Assembly (NCBI GenBank): GCA_030272155.1
Contig: CP126202.1
Span: forward strand, 248,001-312,000
Source of the DNA: Tetradesmus obliquus
Taxonomy: Eukaryota > Chlorophyta > Chlorophyceae > Sphaeropleales > Scenedesmaceae
Direction: 5' to 3'
DNA: 64,000 nucleotides
Shown: one piece after another, positions 23,455 through 34,446 of the stretch
Numbering within the stretch: position 1 is the first letter of the stretch
Layout: the number at the start of each line of letters is the position of its first letter
The notes under the pieces: generated by a model
Databases searched by the model: none
Seen by the model: only the letters and a program-made list of their open reading frames with translations
Told to the model about the DNA's origin: nothing
Made by a program: the position numbers and the translations under genes

Positions 23455-24708
23455 GCTGCCGCAGGCAAGTGGAGTGATGACGAGGTTGACTTGCTGCAGA
23501 GCCTGGTGGACAGCTACCGGCAGGCACTGGAGCAGCAGGCGGCAACAGACGGCAGCGGCAGCGGCCCGCGCACCATCAGCAGCAGTCTGCTGCCCAGTGA
23601 GGCCAGTGAGGCGCGGCCTGTGGCTGTCACGGTGAGGGCCCGTGGGTTTGATGCTGTTGGGTGTACGGGAAGGTGATGCACAGCTGTTGTTTGATCGGCA
23701 GTCACGGTGAGGGCCGGGTGGTTTTGGTACCTGCAGCATGTCTTTTGCACCATCAGCAGCAGCCTGCTGCCCAGTGAAACCGCTGAGGCGCGGCCTGTGG
23801 CTGTCACGGTGAGGGCCGAGTGGTGTTGGCAAAGCTGTTTGAGTGGCAGTCACAGTGAGGGGCGAGTGCTTCTGGTACCTGCGAGCACATGGCTGTTGGG
23901 TGCAGTGGGAGGTGGTGGTGTACTGGGAGGTGGTGCAAAGCTGTTTGAGTGGCAGTCACAGTGAGGGGCGCGTGAGCGCTGCCGTGCACACTATACTTGC
24001 AGGATGCCTTTTTGCACGCATGGGGTCTGGGTGAGCAGCCTGCTGCCCAGTGAGACCAGTGAGGCGCGGCCAGTGGCTGTCACGGTGAGGGGCAGCAGTG
24101 CCACCTGAAGCACTGCATAATGGTGTGCTGCTGGTCGCTTAGGTTAGGTCGTTGCATTCATACAGAAACAGCATTGCCAACGTCTTCAATTTACACCCAC
24201 ACAGGAGCTGGCAGTAACTCACGCGCCTTCTGCTGCTGCCGCCGCCGCTGCTGCTGCTGCTGCTGCCGCCGCCGCCAGACGCTGGACAACATCGACTGGA
24301 CCTTTGTGGCGCGCCAGATGGGCACGCGCACCTCACGACAGGTGTGCAGCAGCAGCAATCACAAGCATATATCGCCACACTGCATCCCACAATCACAAGC
24401 ATATATCGCCACACTGCATCCCACAATCACAAGCATATATCGCCACACTGCATCCCACAATCACAAGCATATATCGCCACACTGCATCCCACAATCACAA
24501 GCATATATCGCCACACTGCATCCCAGCTAGCTTCACATACGTTGCGGCGGCACTCTTTGAACTGGCGCCGCGCTCACGCACGTGTTGTTCCCACAGCCTT
24601 GCACGCTATGCTGAATGGGCTTCGCAGCACCCTGATTCATCTAGCCGCTGTGAACTCACAGTGGTTGCACTGCACCTTCCTCCAGGGTTACTGCCACCGA
24701 CCTTGTCA

Positions 24709-24764
<56 letters not shown>

Positions 24765-24972
24765 GCAGTGTGCCGAGAAGTGGCACTCAGGCCTGGCGCC
24801 CAGCATGATCGAGTCCGGCCAGTGGGGCAGGGGCGATGACAAGCGGCTCATCACTGCCCTGGCGGCAGCGGCAGCAGCGGGGGCGGCTGAGTCGTACCAG
24901 GTGGACTGGGACGACCTGGTGCCTGGCCGCAGCGTGGAGCAGGTGAGGCTTGGGCGGATGACGTGGCACCCA

Positions 24973-25034
<62 letters not shown>

Positions 25035-25261
25035 CCAGCCTCAACGTGCGTTCTTAACACAGTCCCGACAAATACGAAGCTGCTTGATGGGCTAGGGCTT
25101 GCTGCTAGCTAGGTACTGTGAATACATGGGCTGAATGCAACAGTGTGGCAGCAGCAGCTGTCCGTACCAGCCTCTCAATGTCTGTTGAGGTGCCCAGCAA
25201 GCCACTTGTGCTGGGTGTGGTGCTGAACGCAACAGCTTTGTGTTGTGCATCCAATTGTGGC

Positions 25262-25293
<32 letters not shown>

Positions 25294-26018
25294 AGTGTCA
25301 GCGGCGCTGGCGCCTGGTGCTGAAGCACCTGCCTGTTGAGTCCCGTGCCTCCTTCTCTGCAGCAGTGGCAGAGGCTGTAGCGCGCGTGCAGCAGAGCGAG
25401 GCCAAGGTGGCCTCGGCAGCAGCTGCAGCAGCAGGTGGCAAGCCAAAGAGGAAACGGAAGCAGCAGCAAGCGGAAGAAGCAGAGGCCAGTGATGGTGGTG
25501 GGGCGGAGGCAGGGGCAGGGGATGCAGCAGCAGCAGCAGCAGCTGCAGCAGGCAAGCAGAAGAAGAAGCGGAAGCAGCAGCAGGCTGAAGCAGAGGCCAA
25601 TGATGACGCTGAGACAGCGGCAGCGGCAGGGGATGAAGCAGCAGCTGCAGCAGATGCAGCAGGAGCAGCAGCAGCAGCAGCACCAGGCAAGCATAAGAAG
25701 AAGCGGAAGCAGCAGCAAGCTGAAGCAGGGGCCAATGATGACGCTGAAGCAGCTGCAGCGGCAGAGGATGAAGCAGCAGCAGCTGCAGCAGCAGCAAGTG
25801 GCAAGCAGCAGAAGAATAAACGCAAGCAGCAGCAGGCTGAAGCAGAGGCCACTGGTGATGCTGAGGCAGCCGCAGCGGCAGGGAATGTCACAGCAGCAGA
25901 AGCAGAAGCAGCAGCAACAGCAGCAGCAGGTGGCAAACAGAAGAAGAAGAAGCGCAAGCAGCAGCAGGCTGAAGCAGAGGTCAATGGTGATCATGAGGCG
26001 AAAGCAGAGGCAGGTTTT

Positions 26019-26050
<32 letters not shown>

Positions 26051-26120
26051 TGCTGCTGCTGCAGCAGGTGATGGTGACAAAGAACCAAAGCAGAAGAGGA
26101 AGAAGCGGCATGCCCAGTAG
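18406..26120 (+). CDS. Myb-repeat protein, RNA polymerase I termination factor type (TTF1/REB1-like)
   Basis: Exons: 18406-18492, 18611 to about 18766, about 19036-19833, 20036-20163, 21674-21816, 22344-22497, 23465-23631, 24279-24341, 24769-24942, 25296-26120; phases join from 19036 on, while the end of exon 2 is unresolved. The N-terminus (SDVAKAVRAVLQKHDGEA) is a small helical domain, followed by a long Ala/Gln/Lys low-complexity part. Four or more Myb/SANT units follow: RFDDAERAAITAAIREYAEE to WQFVRGNYTP; GKWSATEDARLLALY; GKWSDDEVDLLQSLVDS; and NIDWTFVARQMGTRT-CAEKWHSGL, GQWGRGDDKRLI, VDWDDLVPGRS, CQRRWRLVLKHLP. This order and spacing match plant relatives of TTF-I/Reb1, which bind rDNA terminators, stop Pol I and block replication forks. 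The C-terminus has lysine-rich repeats. At least four of the exons are partly duplicated nearby. Confidence 0.85.
20126..21200 (+). repeat. 398-bp tandem repeat carrying exon-end copies
   Basis: The segment starting at 20126 (end of the Myb exon, its donor and intron start) recurs at 20524 and 20922, spaced exactly 398 bp. Each unit holds two copies of the exon end coding EYAEERGLPYGLG plus a GTGAGT donor (also 20276 and 20674), and decayed copies follow near 21040 and 21160, so there are about seven in all. A 26-bp subrepeat (TTGAGGTTTAGCAGGCGGCA) lies between them. Confidence 0.9.
21513..21582 (+). pseudogene. Copy of the start of exon 21674-21816
   Basis: Acceptor plus codons for GECDWLVERATTGHKRGAITAI are repeated 161 bp upstream of the complete exon. 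The frame and phase 1 entry are the same, so it could be spliced to but lacks the exon's second half and a matching donor. A 26-bp direct repeat (GCGCCCGCATGCTGCTCAAA) follows. Confidence 0.75.
22212..22288 (+). pseudogene. Truncated copy of Myb exon 22344-22497
   Basis: GGCAAGTGGTCTGCCACTGA after a CTG-tract acceptor begins a copy that reads GKWSATEDAWLLDLCQEL and then meets an in-frame TGA right after WKEI. Splicing to it would end the protein early. Confidence 0.8.
22498..23165 (+). repeat. 136-bp tandem array, each unit an exon-like cassette with splice sites
   Basis: After the real Myb exon (ends 22497), its last ~85 nt and donor recur at 22547, 22683, 22819, 22955 and 23091 with a strict 136-bp period. 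Each full unit reads acceptor (TTTTGGCTGGCGCAG), 88 nt coding GSRLGRLDRAARDRARDWN-type residues, and donor (CACAG|GTGCGG). Units are almost identical to each other but differ from the true exon at several places (GGCGCGCGACAGAGCGCGGG against GGCAAGGGACAGGGCACGAG), so they expanded after the first duplication. Because 88 is not a multiple of three, inclusion of one cassette shifts the frame. Confidence 0.95.
23337..23392 (+). pseudogene. Copy of the start of Myb exon 23465-23631
   Basis: Acceptor plus codons for GKWNDDEVDLLQSLVDS occur 128 bp before the complete exon; the copy then runs into a CTG microsatellite. Either copy starts in the right phase, but only the second has the full exon and donor. 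Confidence 0.75.
23696..24090 (+). pseudogene. Copies of the end of exon 23465-23631 with donors
   Basis: 23751-23812 and 24034-24087 repeat the exon end coding SSLLPSE-xx-EARPVAVT and the GTGAGG donor. Between them a short piece (TTTGAGTGGCAGTCACAGTG) recurs at about 23839 and 23942. Confidence 0.75.
24356..24525 (+). repeat. 34-bp minisatellite, 5 copies
   Basis: Five perfect copies of a 34-bp unit (CAATCACAAGCATATATCGC, then 14 more bases) lie in the intron just after the Myb exon 24279-24341. The unit is AT-richer than its surroundings and is unrelated to the exon. Confidence 0.95.
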
Positions 26121-27413
26121 CAAGAGGATGGCGCTGCTCAGCATGATGCAGCGGGTGCGGGTGAGCAGCAGCAGCAACAGCACTGCTGTGCTGGCAGCAT
26201 CATGGGGAGCGGCGCAAGAAGCACAGGGGAGTGTCTGCAGCAGCAGCTAACACTCCATCCACTTGTTAAAAGCAGCCCGCTTCCAGCTGACATCAACTCC
26301 GCATTGCTTGAAGGTGCACAGCTATGCATTTAGCATGGTTCTTCGCAGTCTAGAGCAGCGTGGTATTGTCATATGACATCAGCTGCCGCTGCGTTTGCAG
26401 GAGTCAGCTAGACGCAGTAGGCATGGAGATTTGGGCTGTGGTCCCGTAGTGTAACACACATCGTGGGCTGTGCATCAGGATGGACACATTGGGAATGCTT
26501 GTCATCACATTAGGTGCTTAAATTTGTAGAACTGCGCAAACACGCATGCTGCCACCACGGCAGATGCCTGGCAACTGGCAGGAACCCAGCAGGTGTTAAT
26601 GCCTCACTTGCGACCGCTGCCCAGCCGTCGCTCTCCATGCCGACGTAAACGACTGCAAGCAATGAAAAGGCTAGTCATCGTATGGCTGCCGTTACTGCAT
26701 GAGACTGCAATAATACGAACTTGGGTTACGCCTGTAGGTCTTGGGGGCTGCTTTGATCGGCCGCAGGTTCGCAGGAGTGTCAAAACGTCACATTGCTCAG
26801 TATCTCCCGAACGAACAGCAACACCACTCTATGAATCATCTTGCATCATTCGACGTTTGGCTTGAGCACGAAAGAAGCTAATCGCCGCATTTATTAGTCT
26901 AGTAGGACAAATATATTCACTTATAGGCTCAACCGTTTGCTCTGGTGGGAGCCTGGTGCTCAGCCCAAAAGTGGCCTTCAAGCCGGGTGCGAAGGCCAGC
27001 ACGTTTGCCTCCAGGGTAGCCCTGCAGCAGTTGCGGCCTATCAAATTAAATGAGTTTGAAGTTTGCATGTATCGAGTGAAGTAAACTCTCGCGGAAGTCG
27101 CTTCTTACCAGCACTGCTGCTGTAGCAGCAGCACCAGCAGCAGCAACTCACTCTTCCAGCCTGCGTATGTAGTGTGGACGACGCTCGATGAAACGACGAC
27201 CGGGCTGCACATAACAGATTGACTGACTGACTGGCTGCAGGTCCTGCACCTGACATTGAACATTCACAGTAGCAGAATCAGGCCAGGCTGACAGCAGCAG
27301 GCCAGGGCCCTCTGTCACACGAGTCGTGCATCTAACAACGGCACATAACCCGCAGCTGCTGTGCCGCAGCAAGCGCCAGAAAGTCAGCAGACGCAGCCAT
27401 CGGCAGCAGCGTT
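26121..27413. other. Intergenic region between the Myb-type gene and the two-TM gene
   Basis: No supported gene. Around 26830-27070 the composition loses the CAG bias and becomes AT-richer; a 79-codon open run on the minus strand there matches nothing I know. The right part holds the presumed promoter and 5' UTR of the gene at 27414. Confidence 0.4.
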
Positions 27414-29084
27414 ATGGCTAAAGATGGCGGCAAAGGCTGCTACTGGGGCTTCGGCACGCGTGGCAACCGCATTGCGTGGGGCCTCGTAGTGCTGGCAGTG
27501 GTGCTGGGCACCGCGTTTTGGATTCCCGGCGTGATTGAGGTCAAGAAGTGCATCAACAAGCACAGCGCGTGCGCCTGCTCCCCTATAGCAGGTGCGTTTG
27601 CTTTGGCGTCCAAAAAACATGCTGGCAATGGTGTGGGGTGCTTGGCGGCAGCGTGAAACAGCGGCGACAGCAGCTGCACGCCTAGCTGATGGCCGTGCAG
27701 CAGTGCACAACGACTTCAGGGATATGTTGGCAGCATCTAACAAACAGCAATCTGACGCGCAGCTGCTGCCTGCAAGTCACTGTCCCCAGCTATTGCACTT
27801 GCTGGTGCTGAAATTAAACTGTCAAGGTGCTCTCAAGTGCAGCCAATGCAGCTGCTGCATGCTGCAACTACTTGTGGCTCAGCCACATTACGCCCCTATC
27901 ACATGCTGATGCTGATGCTGTGTCTGCTGTGCTTGTTGCTGCTGCTGCGGCTGCTGTGGCTACTGCATCCATATCTGCACTCCAGGTGGCGGCTACGTGT
28001 GCCTCAACCGCACAGTCCCCTCAGAAGCGCCACGCGTGACAGCCTGCTACGAGCAATATCTGGTCTGCATGAAGCGCCCCATCGCAGTGTGGTCTGTGGG
28101 CTGGCTGTTCCTGGCAGTGTTGACCTGGCTGCCCTGCTGCTACTTCTGCTGCTGCTCGAGGAGCCCCAAGCACGCAGCGGGCGCGGCAGCCGCAGCGCCG
28201 GGCGCGCTGTATGGCGTGCAGGTGCGTTGCGGGGTGTGGGGCCAGCTGGCTTTGCTTGTTCAGTTGTTTTGCGGCTGATCAAGTGGGTAATGAATGAGAA
28301 GATGGTCACCACATGTCGAGCCTGGATGAATGTTTAAATCATGTTGTTGGGTGCTGCAGCGATCACCTGGTGGCTTGGGCAGCTCGAACGTCATTGCACG
28401 GTTGTGCGGCCCTTGCAATGTAAAATTTTGTGGTTGATGGCAGCCTTGTAGCAAGTTTTGGCTGGTGGCATTGTAGGGAGGTCGGGTGTACTACTAGGGC
28501 CAGCTGCGTCTTGCACACCTTCACTTGCGCATGTGCTATGCTGCTGCCTCTTTTGTTGCTGCTGCTCTACTGGTTGCCGTGTTCACCCTGTTGTGAACCC
28601 AGGCTTCATGCAGGCCCCTTGAGGCAAGCCTGTCGGTTGTCGCCCATCGCATTGTCATTCATTCAAACTATGTGTTCACCCTGTTGTGGCGCATGCTGCA
28701 AGATGTGCCTGGATCCACATGCAACTGTCTTCTCTCAACTTTTGAAACTCGTGCCTCTCCCACTAATGTCACCTTGCCTCCTTGCCATCCCTGCGATGTC
28801 CCTGCCTTGTCACCTTGCCTCCTTGCCGTCCCTGCGATGTTGTCACTTGGTGACAGATGGCTGCGCCAGTTGCTGGGGTACCGCCGTACAGCAATGGGCA
28901 GTACGGATATCCGCCCAGCTATGCAGCACCCCAGCCGCCGCCAACACCTGCTTACCCAGCAACAGCAGCTGGGGGGCAGCTGCCACCTGGCGGGTCAATG
29001 GCTGTCCCGCCTCAGCCTAGTGGGCACTACAACTTGTACCAGCAGCCATCGTATGACCAGAACGTGCCGGTGCACCGCTACTGA
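27414..29084 (+). CDS. Two-transmembrane protein with Cys-rich loop and PPxY tail
   Basis: Three exons join in phase (27414-27591, 27986-28221, 28857-29084) to give 213 residues. A short N-terminus leads to a first TM segment (IAWGLVVLAVVLGTAFWIPG), then a loop of about 50 residues with six cysteines (CINKHSACAC, YVCLN, ACYEQYLVC), then a second TM segment (WSVGWLFLAVLTWLPCCYF). It ends in a CCYFCCC cluster, a likely palmitoylation site, and a 90-residue Pro/Tyr/Gly-rich tail with YGYPPSY. The PPSY fits the PPxY ligand of WW domains as found in ubiquitin-ligase adaptors. The topology puts both ends on the cytosolic side and the cysteine loop outside. I do not recognise the family; function is unknown. 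Confidence 0.75.
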
Positions 29085-30133
29085 TGGGTGCTTGAGCGCT
29101 GAGAAGCGCTCGTGGTGAAGCAGCCCCATTACAAGCTATTTGGCTAAGCGGCTGGACGGCCGTGCATCTGACACTGCCAAGCGGATGGGCTGGTTGTTGG
29201 GGTATGAGGGGAGTATGCTGGCATGGCATGTGCTTGATACGCACGCAATGAGGTCATTTTGACGACGATGTGTGTTGTTGTATATATAATGTTGTTGGAC
29301 GCATGCAAGATGGCTAGCAAAGCATCTTGGTTTGACAAAGCGCAACAAGAGGTTATGCAAATTCAGAAGGTGTGAGATGTAGGCTCTGTTGTTTTTGCGT
29401 TCCATGGTCAAGGTCAGACATGCCTCTCTTATACACTATACTAGTGAGTCTACACCTTTATGGTCGCATGCATCTACTCTCTGTGTTAAAATGCATATCG
29501 CGCAAGGCGCTGGCATGGACGTGTGATGCGCCGCAACTGCATGGCAGCACTGCATATGTGGTCGTACTGAATGATTGAATGAGCTACAGTGACGATGAGG
29601 ATACCCCATGCGCCTTCACACCTCCTACCTGGGTGAAATGCAGGGCTTCAGCGGACCCTTGCGTTATGCCTGAAAGAATAACACAGCTGCTGTACATCTG
29701 CTGATGCAGCGGGTTATGTTCGTGTTGTTCAACATCCAAGATGTCTGTCAAAGTTTGAAGTAATCACAGCGTAAAAGTGTTTGCGGTCTGCAGGCCGTGC
29801 TGACCAACGATAGGGTTGTCCTGCCTGCTTAGCCAAGTAGCACGCTGGTGCTCTCTGGTCGCTTGCAAGCCATTAGAAGTTGACGGTACTAACCGAGTGG
29901 TCAAAAGGCTAACGTAATGGTGGAATCAAGTTCTGATACGGAGGTGTATTACAACCCACGGTGATTTGCCACGCGGAAAGGCAGCAGCAGCACGTGCCGG
30001 GATGCAGCAGCCATAAGGACCCTGCTGAGGCGAATTGTTGTTCCTTTATACAGGCCTGTGCCACGGGTTCCGCGAATATTAATAGAAGAAGCCTCCCCCA
30101 GGTGCGGCTGCTCAGCCATGCACTAGCTGGCTT

Positions 30134-30185
<52 letters not shown>

Positions 30186-30225
30186 GGGTACATTGTTGAG
30201 TTTTACTATTAGTTTCGAGTTGTCC
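29085..30225. other. Intergenic region before the amino-acid transporter gene
   Basis: 3' flank of the two-TM gene and upstream region of the transporter. A (CTG)16 run at 30135-30183 ends about 40 bp before the transporter ATG, probably in its 5' UTR. I see no gene. Confidence 0.5.
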
Positions 30226-31659
30226 ATGTCGGACAATGTCTTCAAATCAGCAGCAGCAGCAGCAGCAGCACCGAACAGTGCTGGAGTAGCAGCTGCCAAA
30301 GGCAGGGTTTCCAGCCTTCCTGTAAAGCGTGCTGCCCCAGAGCGTCCTCATCCACTGCCACAGCACTGCCTCTGCTACTGCTGGTTGTTGCTGCTGCAGA
30401 GCTGGCGTGCAGCAAGATGAGCAGCTGTCAGTGGGTGCTAGCAGCATATCTTCTGTCTTCACGTTGTGCAACACAGCCATAGGGGCGGGCGTGCTGGGGC
30501 TGCCTTTCGCCTTCAGATGCACAGGTGGGAAGGTCAGCTGGTGGCAGAAGGATGTAGTCTTACAAAAAAGTGCAAGCAATGCAGGCTGTGATGTGGCCCA
30601 GGGCCCAATCCGCAGCTGTAGGGCCTTTGCTGGATGTGGCGCCTGGCCTCTACATCAACCTATCCACTGTGTTGCGCAGCAGCGGCAGTGCCTGTCCAAT
30701 TCAAAGCCCACCACAGGCTGCCTTGCTGTGCCATTCCACGGACTCCGATCCCTGTGCTCTGTTACTTGAACTATTACCTGCTTGTTCCTGCTGCACTACA
30801 TTATGTAGGCCTGGTGGGTTCGCTCCTGCTGTTTGCGGCAGTGGCCAGCCTGGAGTCGCTCACAATGTACGTGCTGGCCAAGTTTGCGGAGCGATACGAC
30901 GCTGCTAGCTACGGCAGCTTGATCCGCCGCGCGCTGGGCCGCAAGACCGGCGCGGGGCTGTCTGCCGTGACTGTGCTGTACCTCTGGGGCTCGAGCGTGG
31001 CATACTTGGTGGGTTTGGGGCTTAGCATGCTTGCTGGTGTGTGTGTGTGTGTGGGGGGGGGTGCGTCCTTGATGGGTTGCTGGGCGCAAGACAAGTGCGG
31101 TGCGGTCTGCCATAACTGTGTTGTACATGTGAGGCTCGAACGTGGCCTACTTGGTGGATTGCTGGTTTGCATGGTGACTGGGGTTCACGTGCTTCCTTGG
31201 TGGCATTTTGGGCTACAGGGTTTTCGGGAGATGGGCAGTGAGCACATGTCATGGAAAGCAATTTGTGCTCATACTTGGTGGGTGCGGGGGTTTGCATGCT
31301 TGCTGGTGTGTTTGGAGGTTTGCATGCGTGCTTCGTGGGGTATGTGTGCGCGTGCTTACTTTGGTGGGTCCTGGGTTCAAATGCTTACTTGGTTGATTGC
31401 TTGCCGCAAGACTGGCGCGGGGCTGCCTGCCATGACTGTGCTGTACCTGTGGGGCTCCGCGTAGCCAACTTGGTGGATTGCTGGTTGCATGGTGACTTGG
31501 GTTCACGTACATCCTTGGCGGCATTTTGGGTTTGATGGGCTACAGGGTTTCAGGGAGATGGGCAGTCAGCACAAGTCATGGAAAGCAGATTGTGCTTGTG
31601 TATGTGTTTTTTGCTGCAAGCCCATGTTGGCGATCTGTCCACGGCCATGCTGCTTCTTG

Positions 31660-31693
<34 letters not shown>

Positions 31694-32071
31694 CGCTGCT
31701 TTTGTTGCCGTTCTCTGCAGGTTGTTGTTGCTGACACGTTCATCAGCCTGTCGCAGATGCACCTGGGCCCAGATGCCTGGCTCTCGCAGCGCGTGCCGCT
31801 GCTGCTGCTGGTGGGGCTGCTGCTGCTGCCGTGCTGCTTCCCTAGGAACCTGCAAGCAATGGGTGAGCAGCAGGACCTGCTGACAATGTGACAGGGTGCT
31901 GCTGGCATGCAATGGTGTTTGCTTTCACCAGCTGGCTGTTCGGGGTATTGATGTGTACAACAGTGTTGCTGCTGTTGATAGAACTGTATGTCAGTGATGC
32001 ACACTCAAGGCGCAGCGGACGGCTGTGCACAAACTGACGCCACACTGTGCTGTGTACTGAGAGTTTCTAAA

Positions 32072-32109
<38 letters not shown>

Positions 32110-34408
32110 GGCTGCTGCGGCTGCTGTGGCTGCTGGTGGCGTTGCTGCAGAGTACGTCAGTGGTGCTGCTGTGCTGGGCTTCCTGTACACTGCAGCAGCA
32201 GTTTCAACACGAGGCATACAGGTGCGCGGGCTGCTGCTGCAGCGCCGTCCAGCCAGCATTTGATTGTCTGTAGTCACGAGCAGTGCAGTAGTTGCGGAGC
32301 TCTGCAAGACTGTTTGAAGAGTGTTTAGCGACCCCCATCCCAACTTTTTTGACTGCTTCCTGCGCCCAGATTAATCCTGAGTGTCAGGTTAGTAGCCAGC
32401 ACAGATAGATATAGCATAATGACATGAACTGCACGTCAGGATTTGACACAATCACTGCCACACATGTGCAGCAGTTGGCCCATGGCCGACCCCATCACCA
32501 CTCATTATCAGGTGTTTGGCACATTGTGCATCATGCCCGCAGGCTGCTGCAGCGCGGCCAGACCCCATGGCAGGCATCTCACTCTTTAACGTGGACCTGC
32601 GGTCACTCTATTCCATCAGCATTGTGGTGTTTGGCTTCAACTGCCATGTGAGCAACTAAGACAGCTGCAGCCTTGGACTGGATGCGCGGCTGTGCAGCAG
32701 TGATCATGAAATATGCAGCAGCAGCATCAGCAGCAGGTGTAGGCATAATGCAGTCACCTGCTCGCAGGGCCTGCAGCTAAAAGCTGCTTTTAGAAAGCTG
32801 TTTTCAGCGTCAAGCATGATGCCACAGCACTGGGCAGCATGTGCCTGCCAGCTGCCGCTGACATGGCAGGGCAGTGAGTGGCGGTGCGATTAGATTTTTT
32901 GCTGATGTGCACATGCATCGCCTGTTAGTTCACCGTGCCCTGCTGGCATTCAGCCAAAGCACCGTTGCCATGTGAAACATGTTTAATGTGCTGCATGTGC
33001 TGCATGCGCTGCAGGCAAATGTTGTGGGCGTGTTCTGGGAGCTAGAGCACTACCCCAACAAGCTGATCCCACGCCTACCAAGCAGGTATGCCGGGACAAA
33101 TGGGTTGAGGTGATGGGGTCTTTGTGCAGAACGATCTGCAGCCGGTTCAGCATGTGTCCGTCAATCACAGTAGCAGCAGCAGCTGCATGACGGTGCGGTT
33201 TGCACAGCCAATCCTTCCTGCCATAACAATGGCTGCTGATGCAGTCCTGGTGCTGCAACCTGGTGCTTGCAACTAAGACACTGCGCACCCTTACCAGCAT
33301 CCGCTTTAACACTCGTATGCGCTCTTGCATGACTCACTAGTTCATGGTATGCTGCCGACCCACCTTCACCACTGCTGCTGCTGCTGCTGCAGCCCTGGCC
33401 ACTACAGCAGCCTGGGCCCGCTGGCGCCCAAGCCCTCCACCTACAAGCTGATCGGCATGCTGGGCGCCATCATCAGCTACATGAGCATCATCCTGCTGGG
33501 CTACACTGCTGTGGGCGTATCAGGTGAGGGTGTTTGTTTTCTCCCAATCCTAACAGCGCGTAAGGGCTGTTTGGCTCTGAGTGCCATCATCAGCTACATG
33601 AGCATCATCCTGCTGGGCTACACTGCTGTGGGCGTGTCAGGTGAGGGTGTTTGTTTTCTCCCAATCTTAACAGCACGTAAGGGCGGTTAGGCTCTGGGCG
33701 CCATCATCAGCTACGTGAGCATCATCATGCTGGGTTGCACTGCTGTCAGCATATCAAGTAGTTGCTGCACGATGGCAGTTTCTCTGGTTGATATCTGAAG
33801 TGGGTTTCAGCAGCACGCAACTACTGAATGCATTCATACGCCTGCCCTCCTGCATGTGTGTGCAGGCTACTTTGCGTTCCCCACCACAGTCAACAGCAAC
33901 GTGCTCAACTCCTTCCCTGCTGACGACGTTGTTATCCAGGTGCGCTCCCACTGCCGCTATGTGTTTGGCAGCAGCAGCAGCAGCAGCAGTAGAAGTAGAA
34001 AAAGAAGCAGCGGCAGCAGCAGCTGCTGCAGCAGAATTCAACTCGATTGCATTTGCTCAACGTCTGCCATTTTGACTGACAATGCTGTCATTTCCAGTGC
34101 GTACCAGCTGTGCAACACTCTGCAGCAACACTACGCAGAATGCTGCTCGCCAAGGCACTTGTCTCTGTTTCACTTTGCGAGCGGTGCATGTTGCATGCTG
34201 GTGACATCACCAAACCAAACAGTTGCGTGCTGGGCGCATGTGACGCCGCCACTTAAGATGCAGTCCTGGATTCAGCTCAGAACATCTACTGCGTTGTATG
34301 TTGGTGCGTGTGCATGCAGGTGGCGCGTGCTGCCATAGGTGGTGTGTGCATGGGCAGCTACCCGCTCAACCACCACCCGGCACGCAAGGCGTGGGAGGTG
34401 GGCAGCAG

Positions 34409-34446
<38 letters not shown>

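Noticed and set aside
24356-24525. 34-bp repeats as a CRISPR-like array
   Set aside because: Perfect head-to-tail minisatellite with no spacers.
25092-26183. Long minus-strand reading frame of about 363 codons rich in Leu and Cys
   Set aside because: Mirror of the Lys/Gln/Ala repeats of the plus-strand gene; composition is only the complement of CAG and AAG repeats.
26829-27068. 79-codon minus-strand frame with non-repetitive composition
   Set aside because: No start context, splice sites or recognised family; kept only as intergenic.
29885-29965. tRNA-like segment (ACCGAGTGGTCAAAAGGC resembles a Ser/Leu tRNA D-arm and A box)
   Set aside because: No matching B box, T-arm or acceptor-stem pairing follows at the right distance.
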